DNA from: Imbricaverruca yamaguchii
Taxonomy: Eukaryota; Arthropoda; Thecostraca; Neoverrucidae
Direction of reading: 5' to 3'
DNA length: 64,000 bases
Assembly (NCBI GenBank): GCA_034440575.1
Contig: JAOTOL010001648.1
Coordinates: 929,501 to 993,500, forward strand
The notes under the pieces were generated by a model. It made no database searches, was not told the DNA's origin, and was given only the letters and a program-made list of their open reading frames with translations. Made by a program: the position numbers and the translations under genes. Numbering within the stretch: position 1 is the first letter of the stretch; each line of letters opens with the position of its first letter. Positions 1 through 11,290 of the stretch are shown piece by piece.

Positions 1-880
1 TTACAAATGGATCACAGATAATGCACGATTTTCCACTGAGAGATTGATGATCTGACTCAAGCCCCTAGCATGCATTGCCCATTAGCTGGTTTGCATACAT
101 TTCACAAACTTCTTCACCAGTGCAAACAAAGACTTGCACGTCGCTTGTTGAGCTCACCATATAATTGTCTAAAACACTGAAATATACTTAATATTTAAAT
201 ATATTTGATGCATTAAAAAATATATTAAACACGGTGTGGTGGTGCTAGACCACATGAGCAGAAGCATGATGAAATCTTCATCTTTCATGATTCTCTGACA
301 GGAAAATCAGTGGTCGATAACCTAAAAGTAAAAATGTCAGAATATAACGCGCGATATATCTCAGCTTTCATCGGTACAAGTATTCAGGATCTTCACACAG
401 CTTCAGCATCGGCGGCAGTCGCATCAGCATGCTCTCATTGGCGTCATAATTAATTTGCAGGGAAGCGTAAAAGGAACGTTTTCGTTCGAGGGAACAGCGT
501 GCGTTATTCCCGGTGTATTTCCGCTCGTTTTACGACGTCTATCTTCTGTTTGATGTTCGATATCCGTTCGTTTTAACGAATGATTGACGCTCAGAATTAA
601 CAAGTGTGAACCGAGCTTAACGAGGATAACAAGGAAGTGTAGGCTCCCTCCTTCACGCAGCCTTCGATGCGAGACTGCATGTCAATTTGCCCATCTGACA
701 GGATATGATGCCATAAATGGAGACGCCATGATGCGCTTCGGATGCCTTCGAATGTCCCTTTCACTGATCACCGTGACCTGGTAGCTCAGGCCGCCAACAA
801 TTAGACGTCTATGGCGGGGCTTCGGAATATCAAGGATGCGTTTCACACCTTTCGTTTCTCTCATTCTTCCTACGTGCCAC
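1..880. other. Unannotated unique sequence
   Basis: AT-rich at the left end, then mixed composition. The longest open frame is about 113 codons on the minus strand (682-1023); it has no motif I recognise and no sign of being a gene. I see no RNA gene or element ends. Confidence 0.5.
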
Positions 881-1245
881 ATTGCGACATGTCCCTCCCA
901 ACCAGACTTGTGCTCGACTCGAGATGAATCGAAAATCAACTCGTGAATCAATCGTTTTTGGATGAGTCGCGAGGTGAATCGATTCTTTCCCAAAAATATA
1001 CATTGAGTCGTGAGCTGAATCATATCTTTCTTTCTTTTTTAAATTAGTCGAATCATGAGTCAATCATTCAAATATCACGAGTGGGCATTGCACACTGAAT
1101 CATATGGCGCATGTGTCTGGTACCTCTGAGTCGGATCTGAATCGATTCAAATTTCTGTCAATCTGTTTGAGTCACGAGTCGAATAAGATCTCAAGATCTA
1201 TGAGTCACATGTGAGTCGACTAAAAATAAATTGAGTCGAGCACAA
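880..1245. repeat. Degenerate GAGTCG/GAATC-rich repeat
   Basis: The words TGAGTCG, GAATCGATT and GAATCAT recur at irregular 20-40 bp spacing across this stretch (for example near 955, 1005, 1045, 1125, 1170 and 1215). It looks like an old, diverged tandem array. No fixed unit length can be read by eye. Confidence 0.4.
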
Positions 1246-1539
1246 GTCTGCTCTCAACCGTTTATATTTGAAAATAATGTCCATTGGGGTGGGTAGACAC
1301 CATTTGCGAATTTCTGGGACGTCGAAATACAGTGGCACAATTCCAAGGAGCTCTCATCTTGTGGATGATTGGATTTTTGTGGGAGGGCCTCTTGCCGAAG
1401 TTCGGTGCGCATTGCTGTACAATATTCGTCAAAAAGTGCCATTCCATGCATCCAAAGGGGCCCTTCCGGGGTCTGGGGTGTCCTTTGTCCAAGTGCGCCT
1501 GGTTGAAAAGATGACACACGATTGCGTCAGTTCACAGTG

Positions 1540-1805
1540 TGTGGCGCGACATGCACGGTCCGGGTCAGAGCGGGGAAGACCGCGGACGGGGGTGACCGGC
1601 GGTCGGGACGGGTCCGCCACCAGCCCAGCCGCCAGGGCGCGCACGGTCGGCGCCCGGTTGGGGCATCGGAGGCGTGACGTCACGTCCGCGCGCGGACTCC
1701 CGCAGCAGTTGGCGGGTTCCCCCTCCCCCCGCGCGGCGGCGCTCGCCGCCGATGCAGGGGTGCCGCCACGGAGGGACGGGGGATGGCCGGCGCCACCGGA
1801 AGTCT
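1540..1805. promoter_or_regulatory. CpG island with a TGACGTCA site
   Basis: This stretch is very GC-rich with frequent CpG and stands out sharply from its AT-richer flanks. It contains the perfect CREB/ATF-type palindrome TGACGTCA at 1675-1682. CpG islands often mark promoters, but no transcript or convincing downstream exon can be identified. A 181-codon plus-strand frame (1268-1813) runs through it; its low-complexity Arg/Pro/Ala-rich second half is what GC-rich DNA gives in any frame. Confidence 0.35.
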
Positions 1806-2052
1806 TCCCATGAAAAGAAAATGGTGGTGATTTTGTGGGTTTTTTTTGGTCAATTCCATCCTGGGGTAAGCAGGGATGATACGATAGACCATAAAGACGA
1901 CATGCTAAATTTTGGTCTGATCTCCGCTTCGGTTCGGGAGTTGTTCTGGAAAAACACCAGATGAGGCAACAGTTTTCCTCACGACAGTTATGTGGTCAAG
2001 TACAGAGAATGGAAATGATTTGCTGGCCGTGAACTGGTTTTCTTCACAACAC

Positions 2053-2736
2053 TCATCCCCTTCTCATCCACTTACACAAGCCTAACACTAACAGAGCTGT
2101 TAGCGTTAGTGTTAGTGTGACATAAATTTGATTATTTCCCATTGTAACTTGCTCCGTAGGCTCAACTCTGCACTGATATACGCTGCCTGCACTTCTAGGC
2201 AAGCCGACTGTTGTCCCTTTGCGTGTATCAATCGGTAGGTGCTCCAGAATGTCCGGACTATTTTGAGTGTTTTTTTTTTGGTGAGGATAATCTGTTGTCT
2301 TTTTTTCAATGAGTGAAGCTGTGCAAGTAAAGCAGGAATTTAGGATGTCGAGTAGACAATTTTGAATCTGATGCGGGAATTTTGCTGAACGTGTTGCTTC
2401 TGCGGAACGTCTTCTCATTTCAGTCAGCAGTTCGATTGTGGAAATGACAGGGGAGCTTATTATCTGCGATTCTGAGGTCACATTTATGAGAGTGCTGGAA
2501 GGGCAATTGATGCGCTTTTCAGTCAACTTTTGGGTCAGTTTGCTTGGATGTGCAGAGTCAAATTCGGGAAGCACTGTCGAATATTGCCACGACATGTGAT
2601 CTCCGAATAATGTAAAATCATTCATTTGGAGTTGCTCAGTAATATTATTTAACAGGTGGGGAATGTCAGCTATTTTTTTTGGTGAACGATTGGTATAGCA
2701 CCGGCTTAACTCTATACATGGAAGCGCAATGCGGCT
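2053..2736 (-). CDS. Unrecognised open frame, possible membrane glycoprotein fragment
   Basis: I do not recognise this protein. The frame is open for 227 codons, from just after a TGA at 2737-2739 to the stop at 2053; the first Met (2625) leaves 190 residues. It is not a repeat product and is longer than expected by chance in DNA of this composition. Visible features, counted from the first open codon: possible N-glycosylation sequons at about 16 (NRS), 31 (NIT) and 85 (NVT), several cysteines, one hydrophobic segment at about 204-221, and a short basic tail ending KWMRRG. That order would suit the membrane-proximal end of a type I glycoprotein, such as a cell-surface protein or a retroelement envelope-like gene. 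The hydrophobic segment is partly encoded by a short GTTAGT repeat, so it may be fortuitous. No signal peptide, splice sites or neighbouring gag/pol genes are visible. It could be an exon, a decayed gene or chance. Confidence 0.3.
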   Translation of the reverse strand, partial: SRIALPCIELSRCYTNRSPKKIADIPHLLNNITEQLQMNDFTLFGDHMSWQYSTVLPEFDSAHPSKLTQKLTEKRINCPSSTLINVTSESQIISSPVISTIELLTEMRRRSAEATRSAKFPHQIQNCLLDILNSCFTCTASLIEKKTTDYPHQKKNTQNSPDILEHLPIDTRKGTTVGLPRSAGSVYQCRVEPTEQVTMGNNQIYVTLTLTLTALLVLGLCKWMRRG

Positions 2737-2760
2737 TCAGGGCAGAGGTTCGATTCCTGC
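2690..2760 (+). pseudogene. Possible tRNA-like relic
   Basis: A box-B-like GGTTCGATTCC lies at about 2747, inside a potential T-arm with a six-base stem containing one mismatch. An A-box-like TGGTATAGCACCGG lies about 55 bases upstream. The spacing suits a tRNA or tRNA-derived SINE head, but the anticodon arm does not fold convincingly. It overlaps the upstream part of the minus-strand open frame at 2053-2736, so at most one of the two readings is likely to be functional. Confidence 0.3.
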
Positions 2761-4263
2761 ATATTTCTTAATTATACATTAAAGGTAAGTAAGCATACAT
2801 TGCCACATATATTTCCGTCGGGGATATCACTTCGACACACCCCTCATATTAAAAATATAATAAGGAAGAATGATAGCACTCGTTGGGTGCTGTAGTAGAA
2901 TTTAACCGGCCATATGTGACAAATTTCAGGGCAAAGGCTTGTCAGGTCATTGACATAGAACCACCTAAATATGAGACCGCATCTCCGGACAGGAAGCAGA
3001 CTGCCGACGCCTGTCGATTCACATTTGTTTTCTCAGTCTAGCTTATTTTTTCTTCAATAGACCTGATGTTCGGCTCATCCGAACATTAGGTCACTGACTA
3101 GAGGTCATGTCAGATTACTGAGACAAACGCGCTCTGATATTCAATGCACGCATTATTTTAGTTCCTTTATATTACATGAAGTAACTGGTATGTACCTAGG
3201 GTTGGACACCTGTTCCAAGGTGGTCTCACTACCCCGTATCTGATAAATAGCCCGAAAATGTCACGCCAGGTCATGCACACTAACACGATTTCCTACAAAA
3301 GATAGATGTTGTAAAGGCCAGTGTGTACTACTGTGGGAAATTGACATCGGATAACCCAACCTTTGACGTCGTTTGAGGCCAAACATGTTATTTATGATTG
3401 CACTGGAAAGCATCCACCACCAAATTACCGTAGCATTAAATGAATCGCATTTTTGTTTCTAGGGTTTCTTTTCAGCAATAGGGACTTCTTTATTTCAAAC
3501 AACTGTCAGCCATGCAGTAAATAAAGTTGCAAACTACCGGACAAGGACGATCGATCCTTGTATCGACCGAAGACAGAATCTGCGCTTTAAAAACACACTC
3601 GCTTTCTCACGACTTTTTCATTGTTCATCGGTATTGGCGCTTTTGCAAAAATTGCTATTGAATTAAGTGTCCCCGAGGGAAGCACGCTACATGATCGCAA
3701 TTAGCAGGGCGTGATCGGAAACAGCCAGCGTCGTTTTCCGCACTACTGTGCAACAACTGTGTGGGTGTGACAGTGCACGTGCACCCTTTACATCCACTGG
3801 GGCGGAAGGGTGGATCTACCCCCGGATGTAGTGAGTGTGGTGGTCGTGACCGTTCCGATGTTCCGATGTTCCGATGTCGAACGGGAAAAGTGACTACAAA
3901 CATCAACGTTGTGTCATGTCAGAACTATATCGATGTTGCCCTATCGTGCCCATTGGTCAACGACAGCCCATTGGTCTGCGCGGCGAATACATCCCCGAGT
4001 TCTTCCTTTTCGGGTGAGACTCAAATTCATTGGCATTCTGCGACTACCACTACGAAATGTCAGCTCAGACGCAGCTATGACCAAAGGAAGTCAAACCCGA
4101 CGTGCCTACCTGAGCCGCCTGTCTCTTACAGCAAGCTGCGGCAGGTATGGCTCGCACCTTGCCATTCCGGTTGATCGTCAGCACGAACTGCTCACTCGTT
4201 TTCTCTTCACACTTCAGGTCAAATGACTAGGTGAGAACCAGGATAACTTGAGACGTCATGGCA
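2761..4263. other. Unannotated sequence
   Basis: I see no gene, RNA or element ends. Open frames at 3655-4226 are short, overlap on both strands and have no recognisable motif. Confidence 0.5.
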
Positions 4264-4264
4264 A

Positions 4265-4478
4265 TGGTTGGTTGGTTTGTTGGTTGGTTGGTTGGTTGGT
4301 TGGTTGGTTGGTTGGTTGGTTGGTTGGTTGGTTGGTTGGTTGGTTGGTTGGTTGGTTGGTTGGTTGGTTGGTTGGTTGGTTGGTTGGTTGGTTGGTTGGT
4401 TGGTTGGTTGGTTGGTTGGATGGATGGTTGGTTGGTTGGTTGGTTGGTTGGTTGGTTGGTTGGTTGGTTGGTTGGTTG
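4265..4478 (+). repeat. (GGTT)n microsatellite
   Basis: About 53 copies of GGTT, interrupted once by GGATGGAT near 4418-4426. All frames stay open, giving spurious WLVG or NQPT polypeptides. It lies directly 3' of a tRNA-derived element read on the minus strand, so it may be that element's expanded simple-repeat tail. Confidence 0.95.
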
Positions 4479-4497
4479 TGGCTGTACAACGTACTCA

Positions 4498-4622
4498 GCA
4501 GCTAAAGTCATATGGCGTCGCCTGCCTCTCACCCTGGCAGGAAGGGCTGGCACCGCGGGGAATCGAACCCCATACCTCTTGCATTCCAGACACTCAGCCG
4601 AACCACTCAGCTCGACTGATGA
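4498..4622 (-). mobile_element. tRNA-derived SINE-like element, copy 1
   Basis: Read on the minus strand it starts with an A-box-like GAGCTGAGTGGTTCGG and continues to a good box B, GGGGTTCGATTCCCC, about 40 bases on. A non-tRNA body follows containing CACCCTGGCAGGAAGG on the plus strand. The same tRNA-like head and body recur at 56658-56806. Two diverged copies sharing sequence beyond the tRNA part point to a SINE family rather than a tRNA gene. The minus-strand 3' end faces the GGTT tract. Confidence 0.6.
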
Positions 4623-4923
4623 ACTCACGGTTTGTTTCCGACAGTGGCTTTTTGTTCGATTTACATAACTGGCAAGTCCTTCTTTTCCACAAGAGACGCC
4701 GTCTTGGCACGTGAAGAGATATGGTAAGTTTATAACCTTGCAACGTGTCAGTTGAACAAGGTCGCTGCATGGTTTTCAAACAGAGTTTTGAAGAAGAATC
4801 AGAATAGAGATTGCGCAATACTGCATAGGTCCTCCTGTTAGATATGTGGCATAGTTTTTAGAGCATGAGTGTCTTGTTTATTAGCAGGGGAGGTAGAGGT
4901 GAAACATAAAGGCAATCCTCTTC

Positions 4924-5203
4924 ACGATCACGGATCTTTGAAGTGCGTAGTCAACGATGTTGTGAGGAAAACCTGTTTCGCCACTCCCATGCATCGTGTC
5001 GTCATCGGTCGTGTTTATATTAACTGTACCTCGGAAATGTTTCGGTGGGGTGGTTAAATTATGGGTGAATAATTGAAATATGAATGTGATATCATTTTTA
5101 AACTTGCATACATACAGTGAACTGATGACGAACCCGAGACGGGACTGAAACCGGTTGTCCTCAAAACCATCTCTGACTACGCGCTTCAGGTAGCTGTGAT
5201 CGT
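4924..5203. repeat. Imperfect inverted repeat, 49-bp arms
   Basis: The left arm (4924-4972) and right arm (5154-5203) are reverse complements at roughly three quarters of positions, sharing the blocks ACGATCAC, GAAG and GCGTAGTCA. About 180 bp separates them. This could be a small foldback element or the ends of a MITE. I see no target duplication. Confidence 0.5.
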
Positions 5204-6368
5204 AAGCATATATACCGTAGTTACAAATAGTAATATTAATCCGCTCACCTTATCATTTCACTTATCCCGTGCAGAGTCCCAAGTTCGAAAAAAGGTCAGT
5301 CCTCCAGAGAAGAGTCGGTTTCGCGACAGCAACGAGGCAGTGTACTTGCGTTATAGGGAAAAGGTGCATTATTGCAAAAGGTGCAGTAGTGCGGATAAAA
5401 TGATCAGTGTTGTGTGGTGAATGGCTGTAGGAAAAGGCTGCAGGCGCACCAGGACGGCTGCGAACGATTGAGCCGCGAGCAAGGCGCAGGTGTCGAGCAC
5501 CAAAATCGGCTTTCGAGCGAATAGTCTGCAGAAGGAGAACTGATTGGAAAGCGGGTTTTCGCCTGAGCCTAACATGCCTTTGTTAGTCATTAACAAAGCG
5601 CAGGCGTCGAATGCGACGGTGGGTTCGTACATATGCACTAATAGGCACCTGTGCACCAACAGGGGGGCTCAAGGTCATGTGAAATCGGATGACAACTTAA
5701 GCAGCGGCAGCGACAGCAGTTTTGCTTTGAAGTTTTGAAGATGTGGACCTTGAAGGCGCCCAGCGGGAGCAATGGAGACGCTTTTGCCCTCGGGTTGGTC
5801 CTAAAGATCCTTTATGAGTGCCCTCTTATGCCCATGCCATTTGGGTACTTGCACCATTTGGAGCTCGTGTAATGTGCCTGTGCCCTTTCGCTGCAGAATC
5901 CAAGATGCTCTAACTAGCCTAACGTCATTGGTGGGGAGTGCGGTATCCTGTCATATGGCAGGCATGGCCATGGCCACGCCAGCTTCAAAGCTGGTGTGGT
6001 AGTGCCGCACCAACTTTCGGTGACAATATTTTAAAAGGCGATTGAAGCAATTTTACCAGTTGTTAAAATTTAAACTGTGGTCAGGACAGGGACGTAGTCA
6101 ACGATTTTTTCCAAAGAGGTGGCCCGGATTACCATCACGATTTTAAGCTCCCCGGAGTTCGAAAACTTCATTTAGAAAAAGACTCGTTTACACCTTAGCA
6201 AAACAGCACTTTTATCCTCACTGCGGCCACGGACTGCCGGACACCCACAAATGGTAAGTGAGCATGGCACCGTTATAGACAAAGAATGTAGACCACCTAA
6301 GCATGCATCTAGTTGCATGATGTCAAAGCTTTCTCACAAAAAATCGGCGATCCAATATTCGGTAAGGC
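5204..6368. other. Unannotated sequence
   Basis: There are only short, unsupported open frames and no recognisable element. Confidence 0.45.
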
Positions 6369-6369
6369 G

Positions 6370-6690
6370 TCGGTAAACACTTCCAAGAGGTCGTAGACTC
6401 TCATAGCGGCCTGTACGCATTCGTAAGGACCCATAGCCGCTCGTAAACGCCCATAGGCGATCATAAGCGGCCGTAGACATTCGCAAGGGCCCGTGGACAT
6501 ATACAAGGACCCACAGGCGGTTATAAGGGCCCGTAGACGTTCGCAGGATCCTGTAGACGTTCGGAAGAATCCAAAGACGTTCGTAATAGTTCATACACTT
6601 GTAAGGTCCCGTGAGCTTCGTAAAGCCCGTATGCATTTGTAAGGGCCCACAGGCGTTCATAAGGACCAACAACCTAAGAGTTCGTAGACG
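6370..6690. repeat. Degenerate minisatellite, about 25 bp
   Basis: The words CCGTAGACGTTCG, CGTAAGGGCCC and CATAAGGACCC alternate every 20-30 bp. The units are strongly diverged, so an exact period needs a dot plot. Confidence 0.6.
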
Positions 6691-7147
6691 TTCTCAAGAG
6701 CTCGACAACAGCCATAAAAGTGTTGTTTGCCTTTCTACCGGCGCCGTGACGACCCCGTAGAGGATTACGTACGGGCCGCACTAGGAGCCCGTCGGAGCCC
6801 CAGGAACAGACAACCGCCCCCGTCCTCTTGGCTGCATCCTCGTGTCGGGACATCAAATGCTGCTAACCTTGAGGCCGCTGATGGTGTCACAGGTCAGGTC
6901 AAGCACAGTCTGGGGTCTCAGGTGGACTGTAGATATATGCCCGAAGTTACCAAATACAATGAATATGTTTTTACTGATATGATATTTACTGAATGCCTCA
7001 AAAGCTTAACTGGGAACATTCTGAACACAAGGTTATGCTGGATCACATGAGGAATTGTGAGGTAAAATGAGGTCAAGTCCTGTACATGGAGCGTGACGCA
7101 CTATTATGATGTAGAACAAGATCTACAGTAAGAAAATGCAGCTTCAA

Positions 7148-7214
<67 letters not shown>

Positions 7215-7788
7215 TTGTTGGCTGATAAATTCACATTTTAATTCCTATATGACTGATTGATTCCATCGATTTAGTAGTTCCGCAGTATGACCATGGACAA
7301 TTGTCATTACCTACAATAACCCAGATCCCTTGAACAGATTATGTGTAACTGCAGCGCAAATGAACTCAACACTATAACCGACCATCCATGGATGACATAG
7401 TTTTCACATTACAAGAATCCCGTGATTGTCCAGGCACACGATTTCTGTGATATTATTTGACCTAATCTAGGCTCGCCGTGGAATTATAATTTTAACACGA
7501 CATATTCAGTAACCAGTCTTAGAGTATGCCACGCTTCACATCTCTAGCTTTAATGGTTCTATGGTACTGGTGGAAAACAAAAAGCGGATATTTACCCCTG
7601 TCATTCCCTGGTTAACACGTGCGCTGGACCAGGGGGTCCACTACTTTCTACGGCTCTTCGCAAATATTTCCAAAGCCAAAAAACTTACTTGGGGGATGAT
7701 TCGTTTTTCTTTACATGTGGACATAGATGGACGCCTAAAAAATATAAAATGGTTAGATATTTTACAGGTTTGCGAAAAAAGGAAAGAG
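6691..7788. other. Mostly unannotated sequence around a TA microsatellite
   Basis: Apart from the TA tract at 7152-7212 nothing is recognised. A plus-strand frame beginning at 7561 is open for about 70 non-repetitive codons before it enters the poly-C block. CAG/GTTTGC at about 7769 could be a splice donor, but no partner exon or homology supports this. Confidence 0.4.
7152..7212. repeat. (TA)n microsatellite
   Basis: About 30 uninterrupted TA units. Confidence 0.97.
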
Positions 7789-7789
7789 G

Positions 7790-8024
7790 GGGAAAAAAAA
7801 AAAGAGGGGGCCTCCCCCCCCCCCCCCTTTAACGCTCCCCTTCCCCCGGGGCCCTTCCCCTCATGGGGGCCCCCCCCCCTTTTGGATCCCCCAACCTGCG
7901 CACCCCGCCACCCCCCCCCCTGGGGGGGGGGGGGGCCCCCCCCCCCTCCCCCCCCCCCCCCCCCCCCCCCCCCCTTTCCCCCCGGCGCCCCCCCCCCCGG
8001 CCCGGGGTCCGGGCGGGCCCCGGG

Positions 8025-8072
<48 letters not shown>

Positions 8073-8190
8073 CCTTTGTTCAGGGCCCCCTTCCCTTTCC
8101 CCCCTCTTTTGCCCCTTCTCCCCCCCCCCCGTTTTTCCACCCCCCGGAGGAAGGGGTTTTGTTTGTTGGGGGGGGGGGGGGGTTTTTTCC
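7790..8190. other. Poly-C/poly-G low-complexity block, probable sequence artefact
   Basis: Almost the whole stretch consists of runs of C or G, including over 40 consecutive G near 8030-8068, separated by a few bases. It does not resemble a tandem repeat with a defined unit. It ends abruptly near the 3' tail of the minus-strand CR1 element. Unreliable base calls in a GC-rich simple repeat are the simplest explanation. Proline- and glycine-rich frames here are meaningless. Confidence 0.7.
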
Positions 8191-8202
8191 CCTACTTTAT
8201 TT

Positions 8203-8226
8203 TTTTAAGTCATAAAAGTCATAAAG
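8203..8226 (-). repeat. CR1 3' terminal octamer tail
   Basis: On the minus strand the element ends with ACTTTATGACTTTATGACTT, two and a half octamers. A microsatellite-like octamer end in place of poly-A is typical of CR1 LINEs and fixes the 3' boundary. The G/C homopolymer block begins just beyond it. Confidence 0.75.
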
Positions 8227-8411
8227 TGTTAAGGCTTAATAAGGGCCACAAGGGCCCATCTGGGTCAAGCCTGTCTAGAAGATATTAGAAAGTACATGTT
8301 CACACCTATCAATTCCAAACCCATGCAATCCCTCCACCTGTGCCACCACAGCCAATCTCATCAGTATGACATCGCAAAGGAAGTTGCCAATACCCCGTGG
8401 GGGATGCATCA

Positions 8412-9835
8412 CAAGTTAGAATTCAAAAACAACATTTTCCTGTCTAAAAATTTATCCACCCTACTTTTAAAGACATTCAATGAGGGACTCCCACTGCATC
8501 AGCAGGCAGCCTATTCCATTGGTCAACAACCCTTTGACTGAAGACCTGTTGTCGTTTAACTGTCCTGCACCTCATTTTGTCTAACCTGAATTGATGACCC
8601 CTATGGGATACTCTAAACTGCAGAGCATCATTCAAATTGACCTGATCTAGCCCTCTAACAATTTTGTACATTTCAATCATGTCTCCCCTTAATCTCCTAT
8701 ACTTGAGTGAGTACATATCTAATGCATTAAGCCTTTCTCCATATTCTAAGTTACTTAATCCACTGACGAGTCTAGTGGCTTTGCGCTGGACTCTTTCTAA
8801 CATATCTATATCCTTTTCTAGGTAGGGGCTCCATGCTTGTACAGAGTACTCCAAGTGGGGCCGCACATATGCTAAGTACAGCTTTTTCATGACTTCCCTG
8901 CTCTTATATTTCACACTTCTATTAATGAGTCCCAGCATTCTGAGTGCCCTATTTCTAGCTGAGATACATTGTTTTTCTGCTTTAAGGTCTTTTGAGACCA
9001 ACACACCTAAGTCCCTTTCCTCTTCAATAACATCCAGTTCCCTCCCTCCCATTTTATAACTGAATGTCTCGCCTGCAGACCCTATATGCATAACCTTACA
9101 CTTATCATAGTTGAAAGTCATCTGCCATTGATCAGCCCACTCTTTTAGGTCGTCCAAATCTAGTTGAATATTACTAGATTGATCTCTGCTGTTAGCCACT
9201 CCTACCAGCTTGATGTCATCAGCAAATTTGAACACTCTATTCCTCAGCCCTACTTCAATGTTGTTCACAAAGATGATAAAGAGGAGGGGCCCTAGAACAG
9301 AGCCCTGTGGCACTCCACTCAGAACATCTTTCCAACCAGATTTACATCCATTCAATACTACCCTTTGTTTCCTTCCCTGCAACCATGCTTCAATCCAATG
9401 TAGAACTTTTCCTACAATCCCATGTTGTTGTAATTGATGAATTAACCTTCCATGTGGAACTTTATCAAAAGCTTTGCTAAAGTCCAAGTACACAACATCC
9501 ATCCTGCTTTCATTGTCTACTTCTTTGGTAACATACTCAATGAACTCCAATAGGTTAGTTAAACAAGACCTTTGAGATCGAAATCCATGTTGAGTATCCC
9601 TTAAAAGGTTGTGCCTATCAAGATGAATCTGAACATTCTGTTTAACCAGCTTTTCTAGTACTTTGCAAACTAATGAGGTCAAACTGACTGGCCTGTAGTT
9701 TCCTACACTCTTCCTATTTCCCTTTTTGAAAATTGGTACTACACTTGCATTTCTCCAATCTTCAGGTACTTCTGAATACTCCATAGATCGCCTGAAAATG
9801 ATACCTAGGGGAGTTGCTAAAGCTTTAGCACACTC
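8412..9835 (-). pseudogene. CR1 ORF2, reverse transcriptase part
   Basis: The uninterrupted frame 8477-9784 (435 residues from its first Met) carries the RT core in order: NYRPVSLTSL at about 30, QHGFRSQRSC at 65, the first catalytic Asp in VYLDFSKAFD at 101, GVPQGSVLGPLLF at 157, and the catalytic FADD at 187-190. The thumb and C-terminal region follow, ending near RVVDQWNRLPADAV. RT catalytic aspartates are intact. A frameshift at about 8480 moves the last 20 or so codons to another frame, where the product would stop at about 8413. Upstream, a one-base change near 9870 separates it from the endonuclease part; residues matching the usual SGPDEIYARIL linker lie in the RT frame just after the break. 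The protein would perform target-primed reverse transcription of its own RNA. Confidence 0.9.
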
Positions 9836-9837
9836 TA

Positions 9838-11290
9838 CTAAGATCCTAGCATATATTTCATCTGGTCCGAAGCTTTATTAGGTTTTATATTCTGCAACTG
9901 CTTCTCTACGGCTTCTGTAGTTATTGTAAGATCCTCCAGCATATCATCTGCCATGGCATGGCCTACAGATGTTCCTATTGTACCAGAATTATCTTTAGTG
10001 AAGACTGATGAGAATTGCTTGCTTAGGGATTCCACAATGTCGCAATCATCAACCACTATTTCCCCATCTACCTCCAGTGGTCCTACACTACACTTTTTAG
10101 CCTTAAATTTATAGAAGCTAAAGAATCTCTTAGCATTACCTGCTGAACATTCTCGAGCAAAGTTGATTTCAGCAAGTCTTTTAGATGCTCTAACACACCT
10201 CCTAACTTTATTTCTAGCTATTCTATATGATTCTAGGTTTAACCCAGAGTTAGTATCTTTTAGTTTCTTGAATGCTTGTTTCTTTGAGTCCAGTAATTGC
10301 TTAACTTCCCTAGTCAGCCACGAAGGGTGCTTAACCCTGTTTGATCTAATTTGCCTACTGGGAATGAACCTATCCTGACCCTGAAATAGCTTATCTTTTA
10401 TCATTGTCCACATTTCATAAGCATCTAAGCCATTCAATATGTCTTCCCAATTAATTTCACTTAGGAAGCTCCTGAACTCACTGTAATTCCCTTTTGTAAA
10501 ATTCGGAATCAATGTTCTGTTGGTTGCTACCCTTCCAACATATAATGAGAAGCGTATAATGTTGTGATCACTATTACCAAAGGTCTCTCCTACGTTAACA
10601 TTTTGCACAAAATTTTCCTCATTAGTAAGCACTAGATCTAATATTTTATTTTCCCTTGTAGGCTCGTGTATCATTTGAAAGAAGAAATTGTCCTCAAAAC
10701 AAGCCATGAAACATCTTTCTGATTTGCTTACACCTATTGTTTTGTTTCCCAATCCTGCTATGTTGAAATCCCCCAACAAAATAGTTCTCTCCTGTACTCT
10801 CCTACTTATCTCTTCCTGCATCAGCCTGTCAGTGTTTTCATTCTGGTCTGGAGGTCTATAGAATGCCCCAATCCTAAATTTTGTTCCATTCTTCAGAATT
10901 ATATCTAACCACAAAGATTCTACTCCTGCACTATGTACTCCATCCTCTATGGAATGGCATTTCATTACTTGCCTAACATACAAGAGAATGCCACCTCCTA
11001 TCCTTGCCTCTCTTTGATAGGCATGCATGTTGTAGCCTGTCAATTCAAATTCTTGCAAGTTGTCTCCAAACATGCTTTCGTTAACCCATGCTTCTGTTAT
11101 GCACACCAAATCTAGCTGTTCAGACAACATATATGCATGCAGTTCCCCAATTTTGTTCCTAACACTTCTGGCATTGACATAAAAACATGATAAATTATTC
11201 CTTCCATTGCTTGCTATGCTTCTCTCTTTATCAGCTACATCCCCCCATGTCCTGCCTAGTTTCCCTGTTTCCTGTTGAGAGCCTCCTCAT
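9838..11290 (-). pseudogene. CR1 ORF2, endonuclease part
   Basis: The frame is open from a TGA near 11292 to 9838; the first Met is at 11130, but NARSVRNKIGELHAY, typical of the endonuclease start, is in frame upstream of it. Endonuclease/exonuclease/phosphatase family motifs, numbered from the Met: ITEAW with catalytic Glu 13, GGGILLYVR at 45, FYRPP at 90, GDFN at 120, and SDH at 187. This domain nicks target DNA to prime reverse transcription. A long linker follows, ending in NIKPNKAS, where the frame is lost near 9870. All catalytic positions that can be seen are present, so the frameshift is the obvious defect. Confidence 0.88.

Noticed and set aside
1254..1519. Three overlapping frames of 76-87 codons on both strands
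   Set aside because: No frame stands out, no motif is recognised, and the region borders a CpG island and a degenerate repeat.
4498..4622. Functional tRNA gene
   Set aside because: Boxes A and B are good, but the acceptor and anticodon arms do not pair as in a tRNA, and the second copy shares sequence beyond the tRNA part, so a SINE is more likely.
4227..4714. NQPT/WLVG repeat frames
   Set aside because: GGTT microsatellite translations.
7561..8288. Proline/glycine-rich frames resembling formin-like or collagen-like proteins
   Set aside because: Encoded by poly-C/poly-G runs that are probably sequence artefacts.
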